NCBI GenBank assembly: GCA_017622155.1
Contig: JAGARS010000034.1
Location: 1-5,650, forward strand
Reading direction: 5' to 3'
DNA from: Peptococcaceae bacterium
GTDB lineage: Bacteria; Bacillota; Peptococcia; Peptococcales; Peptococcaceae
Length of the DNA: 5,650 nucleotides
The number at the start of each line of letters is the position of its first letter. The first letter of the stretch is position 1. The translations under genes were made by a program, and so were the position numbers. The notes beneath the pieces were generated by a model. That model made no database searches, was not told the DNA's origin, and was given only the letters and a program-made list of their open reading frames with translations. This document shows positions 1-4,920 of the stretch, piece after piece.

Positions 1-1013
1 CGAGAAATGGCAATGATGAATGCCACACCAAGCAAATCCGATGCGCCTCGCACGAAGCCTTCAATCAGCTCCTGTTCTTTCATGCGTGCAGCAATGCCTA
101 CAATAATGCCTGCAATCAGAAACAGCCCCGACAATTCTGTGAAATACCAGCCAAGGGTAGGCAAAAAGGTAATGCCCAAATCGCTAAATGGAATGACTGA
201 ATAAATCATCAGCAGAAAGGTACCGGCAAATACAATCAGTGCTGTTTTGCGTTTTCCGGTGAGTGCCATGCTCTCTGTGTCCTCAAAGTTGATGGCAAAT
301 CGTTTTTTGTTTTCTTCAAACTGATCTGCCACAATGGAGGCTTTTGGGTTTGCCCGTACTTTAGCGGCATATCGCATTACAAATGTAATTGCAACTGCCT
401 CTAATACCAGCAGCATAAATAAGCGTAGCAGCAGGCCATCACCTAAAGAAATACCGGCAAAGCCGGATGCAATCCCGGTGGCAAAGGGGTTTACGGTAGA
501 GCACAGCGTTCCGATTCCGGCACCCAGCATAATCACCGATACCGCAGTAATAGAATCATACCCTGCCGCAATAAACACCGGCAGCAAAAGTGGATAGAAT
601 GCCATGGTTTCTTCCCACATGCCAAAACTGGTACCACCCAGACCAAACAGAATCATCAAAATGGGAATCATGAATTTTTCTCGCCCGTTCAGCACCTGAA
701 TAACACGGGCAATGCCGGCATCAATGGCGCCTGTCTGCATCACTACACCCAGAAAGCCGCCTACCATCAGGATAAACAGCGAGATTTCCACTGCTTCATA
801 AAAGCCGTGAAAGGATGCCAGTATCACATCAAATATGCTCTGCTGATTGGCCTCTACTCTGTGATAACTGCCGGCAATGGGCTGTGACACATCACCATTC
901 TGGATATATTCATATTGTCCCGCCGGAATAATCCATGTCAGCACCATCATAATCAGGATAATACTAAACAGAATTGTATATGCACTAGGCATACGAAAGG
1001 TTCGGCTTTTCAA
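1..1013 (-). CDS. YfcC/DcuC-family membrane transporter, probable arginine/ornithine antiporter (ArcD role), C-terminus cut by window edge
   Basis: Minus-strand reading frame open from the end of arcC to base 1, giving 337 residues; the family usually runs about 470-500, so roughly the last third is missing. The start MKSRTFRMPSAYTILF followed by a hydrophobic helix ending in TWIIPAG (about residues 13-32) is typical of YfcC proteins. Further hydrophobic segments lie near 77-97, 114-131, 137-150, 155-170, around 200-220 and 262-280. Family motifs visible are GGTSFGMWEET (126-136) and STVNPFATGIASG (172-184). I chose TTG at 1013 because GGGGTG lies 6 bases upstream and the N-terminus then matches the family. 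An in-frame GTG at 1022 overlaps the arcC stop as GTGA and is the alternative. Family members move dicarboxylates, amino acids or peptides; the position after arcABC, and the known YfcC-type ArcD of streptococci, make arginine/ornithine exchange the best inference. The transport function is inferred, the family assignment is firm. Confidence 0.88.
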   Translation of the reverse strand, partial: MKSRTFRMPSAYTILFSIILIMMVLTWIIPAGQYEYIQNGDVSQPIAGSYHRVEANQQSIFDVILASFHGFYEAVEISLFILMVGGFLGVVMQTGAIDAGIARVIQVLNGREKFMIPILMILFGLGGTSFGMWEETMAFYPLLLPVFIAAGYDSITAVSVIMLGAGIGTLCSTVNPFATGIASGFAGISLGDGLLLRLFMLLVLEAVAITFVMRYAAKVRANPKASIVADQFEENKKRFAINFEDTESMALTGKRKTALIVFAGTFLLMIYSVIPFSDLGITFLPTLGWYFTELSGLFLIAGIIVGIAARMKEQELIEGFVRGASDLLGVAFIIAIS

Positions 1014-1018
1014 TACCC

Positions 1019-1990
1019 TCACCCCACAATCACTGTGCCGGTGCGCCCTGCCAGCGCTTCTTCCGCTTTATACAGCGAAGTGATAATGGCTTTGCGTTTT
1101 TCACCGGATGCTGCAAACCGTATAGCAGCCTGCATTTTCGGCAGCATGCTGCCCGGAGCAAAATGCCCTTCTCGTACATACTGTTCAGCCTCTGTCACGG
1201 TAATCATGCCCAGTTTTTTCTCATCAGGTTTGTTAAAATTCAGGCACACCTGCTCTACTTCTGTCAAAATCATCAGGATGTCGGCCTCCATGCCTTCTGC
1301 TAAGCATTCTGCCGCCAGGTCTTTGTCAATCACTGCTGCTACACCGGTCAAAGAGCCGTCATCGTTGCGAATTACCGGAATGCCGCCGCCTCCGCAAGTG
1401 ACAGTAATGGTCGTATCCCACAAGGTTTTGATGGTATCAATCTCCACAATTTCTTTTGGTGCAGGCGATGGCACCACACGGCGATACCCTCTCCCGGCAT
1501 CTTCTTTCATGATATAGCCTTTTTCCTGTTCCAGTGCTTTTGCCTCATCAGCGGTATAGAATGGCCCAATAGGTTTGCTTGGCGCCTGAAATGCCGGGTC
1601 ATCCCGGTCTACCACTACCTGCGTCACCACAGTCACTACCGGTAAATGCCTGTCCAGCTTTTCCAGTGATTTTCTGAGCGCCTGCTGGATATGATACCCG
1701 ATATACCCCTGGCTCATAGCACCGCACACATCAAAAGGCAATGCCGGTGTCACATGGCTTGCAGTTTCGCTTGCCAGAAGAATACGCCCTACCTGCGGCC
1801 CGTTGCCGTGTACGATGGCAAGTTCATAGCCGGCTGCACTGAGTCTGGCAATATATTCACTGGTTTTGCTCACCACATTCATTTGTGATTGTGATGTAGG
1901 CGGCAGGCCCTTCTCTTCCAGAGCATTGCCGCCCAGCGCAATCACTACACGAATGGGCGAATTGCCGATTCCTGCAATACGATCGTTCAT
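1019..1990 (-). CDS. arcC: Carbamate kinase ArcC
   Basis: Cytoplasmic enzyme of the last ADI step: carbamoyl phosphate + ADP gives ATP, CO2 and NH3, the ATP-yielding reaction of arginine fermentation. The 323-residue product is a full-length amino-acid-kinase-fold protein (usual length about 310-315). Visible motifs are VIALGGNAL (16-24), HGNGPQVG (61-68), AMSQGYIGYHIQQAL (about 90-104), KPIGPFYT (about 138-146), RRVVPSPAPKEIVEI (about 170-185), CGGGGIPVI (about 199-207) and the conserved lysine in DKDLAAE. The ATG at 1990 has AGGAGC at 2001-2006, a rather long spacing of about 10-11 bases. It gives about nine extra N-terminal residues (MNDRIAGIG) before the region where most homologues begin, which is a minor oddity. 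Its stop overlaps or nearly abuts the start of the transporter gene, so translational coupling is likely. The 189-bp gap upstream to arcB contains a structured repeat. Confidence 0.97.
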   Translation of the reverse strand: MNDRIAGIGNSPIRVVIALGGNALEEKGLPPTSQSQMNVVSKTSEYIARLSAAGYELAIVHGNGPQVGRILLASETASHVTPALPFDVCGAMSQGYIGYHIQQALRKSLEKLDRHLPVVTVVTQVVVDRDDPAFQAPSKPIGPFYTADEAKALEQEKGYIMKEDAGRGYRRVVPSPAPKEIVEIDTIKTLWDTTITVTCGGGGIPVIRNDDGSLTGVAAVIDKDLAAECLAEGMEADILMILTEVEQVCLNFNKPDEKKLGMITVTEAEQYVREGHFAPGSMLPKMQAAIRFAASGEKRKAIITSLYKAEEALAGRTGTVIVG

Positions 1991-2000
1991 ATGTTTTCAC

Positions 2001-2006
2001 GCTCCT
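2001..2006 (-). promoter_or_regulatory. Ribosome binding site of arcC
   Basis: Minus-strand AGGAGC lies about 11 bases before the arcC ATG at 1990, slightly further than the usual 5-9. No other Shine-Dalgarno match is closer to this ATG. Confidence 0.6.
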
Positions 2007-2057
2007 AGTATATGTTTGTTATACAATCGGACGGGGTCACCATCCTCAGCGATTAAC

Positions 2058-2181
2058 AATGACATTAGATTTTTCGTTTCCGGCAAGGCGGCTTTCAGAT
2101 TGATGAGCGACGCGTACTAAGGGTACGCAAGGCGAACCAATCTGAAAACAACACCGCCGGAGACGAAAAAGATATGTCATT
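2058..2181 (-). repeat. Nested palindromic repeat element, copy 1 (arcB-arcC gap)
   Basis: A 124-bp imperfect palindrome with four tiers of pairing. The outermost arms are 2058-2065 (AATGACAT) and 2174-2181. The next arms are 2070-2084 (TTTTTCGTTTCCGGC) and 2156-2170, 15 bp with one G-T pair. The middle arms are 2093-2102 (TTTCAGATTG) and 2138-2147, 10 bp perfect. The core hairpin is GCGTAC (2112-2117), loop TAAGG, GTACGC (2123-2128). The right end overlaps the arcB stop codon (2180-2182). A second copy lies at about 3378-3495, in the same orientation behind arcA; 2107-2135 matches 3424-3452 at 28 of 29 bases, and the GCAAGGCGGCTT and AAACAACAC blocks are also shared. Neither strand has a T-tract after the structure, so it does not look like an intrinsic terminator. 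It could be a REP/ERIC/MITE-like dispersed element or an RNA structure in the arc mRNA. I do not recognise it as a named family. Confidence 0.85.
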
Positions 2182-3172
2182 ACATGGTAGCTACCAATAC
2201 GGCTTTAATCGTATGCATCCTGTTTTCCGCTTCGTCAAATACGACGGAATGTTTGCTGCGAAATACTTCATCGGTGACTTCGCAGATGTCTACACCTTTT
2301 TCACTCCACTGTTTTGCCATGGCGGTATGGGTGTCGTGAAAGGATGGCAGACAGTGCAGATACAGTACATCGGGGTTGCCTGTACGTTCCATCAGCTCTT
2401 TGGTAACACGGAACGGGGTCAACAGTTTCACGCGTTCCGGAATCAGGTCTTCTTCACCCATAGATGCCCAGATATCGCCATAGATAACATCGGCGCCTTT
2501 TACTGCATTCAAATCATCTGTAATATCAATTTTTGCACCTGTTTCACGAGCCACTTTGTCTACCTCAGCCAGTACGTTCTGGTCAATGCCGTCAATCAGC
2601 GCTTTTGGGCCAATCCCTACAAAGTGCATACCCATTTTGGCACAGCCGTACATCCATGCATAGCACATATTGTTTCGCACATCGCCCGGAAATACTACTT
2701 TTACCTGATTCAGCGGTTTGGCGATATGTTCCTCAATGGTAAGCATGTCTGCCAGAATCTGTGTCGGGTGGTCTGCATCGGTTAAGCCGTTAAACACCGG
2801 CACACCGGAATATTTGGCCAGCTGCTCTACCACTTCCTGATCAAATCCGCGATATTCAATACCATCAAAGAATCTGCCCAATACTTTTGCTGTATCCTCC
2901 AGGGATTCTTTTTTACCCATCTGCGAGCTGCCCGGGTCCAGATATGTCACATGAGCACCTTCGTCATGGGCTGCTACTTCGAAGGAACATCTGGTACGTG
3001 TGGATGTTTTCTCAAAAAGCAATACGATATTTTTGTCTTTTAAGTTGTATTCATGGATTCCTGCCCGTTTTTTGGCTTTCAAATCACGGGACAAATCCAA
3101 GAGATAACGAATTTCACACGGTGTAAAATCCATTAAAGTCAAAAAGCTTCTACCTTTTAAATTTACAGGCAT
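2180..3172 (-). CDS. arcB: Ornithine carbamoyltransferase, catabolic (ArcB)
   Basis: Cytoplasmic enzyme that, in the ADI pathway, splits citrulline with phosphate into ornithine and carbamoyl phosphate for ArcC. The product is 330 residues, the normal family length. Visible motifs are the carbamoyl-phosphate loop STRTR (57-61), HPTQ (135-138), FPGDVRNN (161-168), the ornithine-side DIWASMGEE (233-241) and the catalytic HCLP (273-276). I place the start at the ATG at 3172 ([11 protein letters not shown]), because a perfect AGGAGG sits 7 bases upstream and homologues begin here. An in-frame ATG at 3199 would add nine residues that would be encoded across the Shine-Dalgarno itself, and is rejected. 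The family cannot be divided into anabolic ArgF and catabolic ArcB from motifs alone; the arcA-arcB-arcC order decides it. The gene lies between two long gaps carrying repeats, and its stop codon is embedded in repeat copy 1. Confidence 0.97.
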   Translation of the reverse strand: MPVNLKGRSFLTLMDFTPCEIRYLLDLSRDLKAKKRAGIHEYNLKDKNIVLLFEKTSTRTRCSFEVAAHDEGAHVTYLDPGSSQMGKKESLEDTAKVLGRFFDGIEYRGFDQEVVEQLAKYSGVPVFNGLTDADHPTQILADMLTIEEHIAKPLNQVKVVFPGDVRNNMCYAWMYGCAKMGMHFVGIGPKALIDGIDQNVLAEVDKVARETGAKIDITDDLNAVKGADVIYGDIWASMGEEDLIPERVKLLTPFRVTKELMERTGNPDVLYLHCLPSFHDTHTAMAKQWSEKGVDICEVTDEVFRSKHSVVFDEAENRMHTIKAVLVATM

Positions 3173-3179
3173 ACAATTA

Positions 3180-3185
3180 CCTCCT
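3180..3185 (-). promoter_or_regulatory. Ribosome binding site that fixes the arcB start
   Basis: Minus-strand AGGAGG (extended to AGGAGGTAA, 3177-3185) lies 7 bases before the ATG at 3172. It is a near-perfect anti-16S match and supports the shorter of two possible ArcB starts. Confidence 0.9.
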
Positions 3186-3225
3186 GATGTAAATATCATT
3201 TTATGATTTTGCCCTGACAGGCAGC

Positions 3226-3247
3226 GGGTCGCTGAGGACAGCGACCC
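3226..3247. repeat. Perfect 9-bp GC-rich hairpin upstream of arcB
   Basis: GGGTCGCTG (3226-3234), loop AGGA, CAGCGACCC (3239-3247). The stem is perfect and much more GC-rich than the AT-rich DNA around it. No T-tract follows on either strand, so it is not a standard rho-independent terminator. Next to it, CCTGACAGG (3213-3221) forms a further small inverted repeat. It resembles the short dispersed intergenic palindromes common in gut Clostridia, a comparison from memory and not checked. In the arc transcript it would lie about 54 bases upstream of the arcB start codon. Confidence 0.75.
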
Positions 3248-3377
3248 CTACATATTGCAAATTCAATGTGAATTTTTTTGTATTGTAAAACAAAACCAAA
3301 AGGTGGTGTAAAATTTTATGCCGCATGGCAATCGAACGATGATACAAATTCTGTTGTATTATGATAAGAATGCTAAA

Positions 3378-3495
3378 GACGAGGTAAAATTTTTGTGTCG
3401 CAAGGCGGCTTGCAAATTTGTAAGCGACGCGTACTAAAGGTACGCAAGGCGAGCAAATTTGCAAACAACACAGCGAGACGGAAATTTTACAAGTC
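3378..3495 (-). repeat. Nested palindromic repeat element, copy 2 (arcA-arcB gap)
   Basis: This has the same layout as the copy behind arcB. The outer arms are 3384-3401 and 3473-3490, 18 bp with two G-T pairs and one mismatch; with a one-base bulge they extend to GAC at 3378-3380 pairing with GTC at 3493-3495. The middle arms are TTGCAAATTTG (3410-3420) and CAAATTTGCAA (3454-3464), 11 bp perfect. The core hairpin is GCGTAC (3429-3434), loop TAAAG, GTACGC (3440-3445). The core block 3424-3452 differs from copy 1 at one base, in the loop. The middle arms differ from those of copy 1 yet remain perfectly paired. The element begins immediately behind the arcA stop codon in the direction of arc transcription. 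No T-tract follows on either strand. Confidence 0.85.
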
Positions 3496-3508
3496 GTTTT
3501 ACAAGTCT
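3485..3508 (-). repeat. 12-bp tandem duplication across the arcA stop codon
   Basis: The plus strand reads TTTTACAAGTCG (3485-3496) and then TTTTACAAGTCT (3497-3508), 11 of 12 bases identical. Because the unit is 12 bp, the duplicate keeps frame: read on the minus strand, arcA ends Asp-Leu-stop, and after one Asn codon the same Asp-Leu-stop recurs at 3495-3487. The copy distal to the gene forms part of the outer arm of the palindromic element. Confidence 0.85.
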
Positions 3509-4728
3509 TGTCTGATGAGCGGCATACTCATACACCTCGGCCCGCCCCTCCCGCGTGACAGCTCCGAGCTCGGCATCACATAGGTTTTGATACCGTGTTC
3601 TTCTAAAATCTGATTGGTCACATAATTGCGAGAATACACCACCACTTCACCGGGTGCAATGGCAAGTGTATTAGAGCCATCGTTCCACTGCTCTCTGGCA
3701 GCATCAATCATATGGCTGCTTCCGCATTTAATTAAATCTACTTTGTCCAGATGCAAATGACGCTTCAGCGTATCTTCCAGAGTGCTTGTCTCATGGGTGA
3801 TCTGTATTTTGTTATTTTTATCCCGTTCTATGACAAATACATCCATATCACGCATAATATTTGGATGAATGGTGAATTTGTCGTAGTCCACCATGGTAAA
3901 TACCGTATCCAGATGCATGAATGTACGCTGTTTTGGAATATTGATTGCCAGAATTTTTTTGAAGGTGCTTTCCTCTGTCAGCACTTTTTCTGCAAATCGT
4001 TCAATGGCATTTTCATGGGTACGCTGTGAAATCCCGATAGCAATGGTTTCCTCATTTAAAATCAGGATATCCCCGCCTTCCAGTGAAAAGTTTTCATCAC
4101 GGTCATACCATACACGGGTATCTTTATATAGCGGATGGTATGTGAAAATATACTTTGCAAACAAAGTTTCTCTGTGTCTGGTGGCTGTAAACATTTTATG
4201 AATGGATACACCATTGCCGATGGAGGCAAACGGGTCACGGGTAAAATACAGGTTCGGCATCGGGTCCAGAATAAACGGATAATCGTTATTCAGATTGCGC
4301 AGAAAATCGCCCAGACTTTTGCCTTCAAACTGCTGAATTTCAGATTTGCGAACACCTGCCATCATTTTCGCAATCATTGCTTTGTTGTCCAGAGAACGGA
4401 AATATTCTGTCAGTACCTCACGCTCTCTGCTGGTGGTGATACTGGCGTCCTGAATCATTTCATAAATCAGCTGGTCTTTTACATCCTGATTTACAATCGA
4501 CTGTTCTACCAGATCGGTCAAATACACCACTTCTACATTGTTTTGCCGTAAAATTTCCGCGAATTTATCGTGTTCTTCACGGGCAATATGCAGATAAGGA
4601 ATATCATCAAACAACAATCGTTCCAGATACTCCGGCATCAGGTTTTCCAGTTCTTCGCCCGGACGATGCAGCATCACTTTTTTCAGTCTGCCTATTTCAG
4701 AAGTTACATGAATCGCTGGATGATGCAA
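3499..4728 (-). CDS. arcA: Arginine deiminase ArcA
   Basis: Cytoplasmic first enzyme of the ADI pathway: L-arginine + H2O gives citrulline + NH3, which also raises pH and protects against acid. The 409-residue product has the family's usual length (about 405-418). Visible motifs are [19 protein letters not shown] (6-24), [11 protein letters not shown] (158-168, catalytic Asp165), EGGD (217-220, Glu217/Asp220), HLDTVFT (272-278, catalytic His272) and the C-terminal [13 protein letters not shown] with nucleophile Cys399. I place the start at the TTG at 4728, because AAAAGAGGTG ends 6 bases upstream and homologues begin with the same AIHVTSEIG sequence. A TTG at 4773 would add 15 residues ([15 protein letters not shown]) with no ribosome binding site, and part of that extension would be encoded by the Shine-Dalgarno. 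It is the first gene of the arc cluster, divergent from the FAH-family gene, with a cre-like site upstream. Confidence 0.97.
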   Translation of the reverse strand: MHHPAIHVTSEIGRLKKVMLHRPGEELENLMPEYLERLLFDDIPYLHIAREEHDKFAEILRQNNVEVVYLTDLVEQSIVNQDVKDQLIYEMIQDASITTSREREVLTEYFRSLDNKAMIAKMMAGVRKSEIQQFEGKSLGDFLRNLNNDYPFILDPMPNLYFTRDPFASIGNGVSIHKMFTATRHRETLFAKYIFTYHPLYKDTRVWYDRDENFSLEGGDILILNEETIAIGISQRTHENAIERFAEKVLTEESTFKKILAINIPKQRTFMHLDTVFTMVDYDKFTIHPNIMRDMDVFVIERDKNNKIQITHETSTLEDTLKRHLHLDKVDLIKCGSSHMIDAAREQWNDGSNTLAIAPGEVVVYSRNYVTNQILEEHGIKTYVMPSSELSRGRGGPRCMSMPLIRQDL

Positions 4729-4734
4729 AACTAA

Positions 4735-4744
4735 CACCTCTTTT
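4735..4744 (-). promoter_or_regulatory. Ribosome binding site that fixes the TTG start of arcA
   Basis: Minus-strand AAAAGAGGTG ends 6 bases before the TTG at 4728. No comparable site precedes the upstream in-frame TTG at 4773, so the shorter ArcA with a TTG start is preferred. Confidence 0.8.
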
Positions 4745-4821
4745 CTCAAATTCGATACAGCATTAGTTTGCAATTATGTACAAAAAATATACTGCCAAAT
4801 AAAACCGCTTTGTTTCACTTC

Positions 4822-4836
4822 AAAAAGCGCTTGCAT
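4822..4836 (-). promoter_or_regulatory. Candidate cre (CcpA) operator
   Basis: Minus-strand ATGCAAGCGCTTTTT fits the degenerate cre consensus WTGNAANCGNWNNCW at 14 of 15 positions; the penultimate C is T here. The core AAGCGCTT is palindromic. It overlaps the -35 of the plus-strand promoter and lies about 95-110 bp upstream of the arcA start. CcpA repression of the FAH gene and catabolite control of the arc operon are inferences; ADI operons are known to be glucose-repressed through CcpA in several Bacillota. Confidence 0.5.
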
Positions 4837-4859
4837 ATCGCTTCAAGAAAAAATATAAT
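4831..4859 (+). promoter_or_regulatory. Sigma-A-type promoter of the FAH-family gene
   Basis: TTGCAT (4831-4836) and a perfect TATAAT (4854-4859) are separated by exactly 17 bp. Transcription would start near 4866, giving a leader of about 55 bases before the ATG at 4921. The -35 is weak (3 of 6) and the -10 is perfect. The -35 lies inside the candidate cre site. Confidence 0.55.
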
Positions 4860-4907
4860 AATAGTGTTATTCATTTGTTATCATTTATGATTGGCAATAA
4901 GCATCAC

Positions 4908-4913
4908 GGAGGG
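4908..4913 (+). promoter_or_regulatory. Ribosome binding site of the FAH-family gene
   Basis: GGAGGG lies 7 bases before the ATG at 4921. This spacing supports that ATG as the start. Confidence 0.85.
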
Positions 4914-4920
4914 TCGAACA

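Larger units (their letters stand above)
3173..3498 (-). other. Long arcA-arcB intergenic region (326 bp)
   Basis: No convincing gene is seen here. Read in the arc direction, it contains the second half of a duplicated arcA stop region, repeat copy 2 (about 3378-3495), an AT-rich stretch (about 3260-3375) with a 10-bp palindrome TAAAATTTTA at 3309-3318, a perfect 9-bp GC-rich hairpin (3226-3247) and then the arcB ribosome binding site. I found no promoter with both a good -35 and a good -10 for arcB, and no T-tract terminator after arcA. arcB is therefore either read through from arcA or uses a promoter I cannot identify. A minus-strand frame of 87 codons (3201-3464) runs across the repeat and has no ribosome binding site or recognisable composition, so I do not call it. 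Confidence 0.7.
4729..4920. promoter_or_regulatory. Divergent control region between arcA and the FAH-family gene
   Basis: A 192-bp AT-rich region serves both directions. Toward arcA the only promoter-like pieces are -10-type hexamers on the minus strand, CATAAT (4778-4773) and TATATT (4791-4786). Neither has a good -35 at 16-18 bp, which would suit an activator-dependent promoter. Toward the FAH gene the promoter is better. A cre-like site lies between the two start regions. Around 4867-4890 there are several TCAT/ATGA units, including ATGAATAA on the minus strand (4874-4867), which resembles one half of an ArgR box without a convincing second half. Confidence 0.5.

Noticed and set aside
915..1517. 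Plus-strand 200-codon frame across the arcC and transporter junction
   Set aside because: It is antisense to two well-supported genes and rich in Ser/Pro/Thr as expected for a shadow frame.
2058..2181. Palindrome after arcB as an intrinsic terminator
   Set aside because: The stem has T residues on its 5' arm and A residues on its 3' arm in the plus direction, and an A-run rather than a T-run follows the GC stem on the minus strand. The downstream arcC and transporter genes also have no clear promoter of their own.
2174..2785. Plus-strand 203-codon frame antisense to arcB
   Set aside because: It is a shadow of the conserved arcB frame, with no ribosome binding site and no recognisable product.
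3173..3199. Longer ArcB starting at ATG 3199
   Set aside because: The nine added residues would be encoded across the perfect AGGAGG site and have no counterpart in the family.
2083..3452. Repeat copies as a CRISPR array
   Set aside because: There are only two copies, each a long nested palindrome, separated by a whole gene; there are no short regular spacers.
3201..3464. Minus-strand 87-codon frame between arcA and arcB as a small gene
   Set aside because: It runs through the palindromic element, has no ribosome binding site, and its product shows no domain or sensible composition.
4867..4890. ArgR operator upstream of arcA
   Set aside because: One half (ATGAATAA on the minus strand) resembles an ARG box, but no second half with correct spacing is present, so it is mentioned only as part of the control region.
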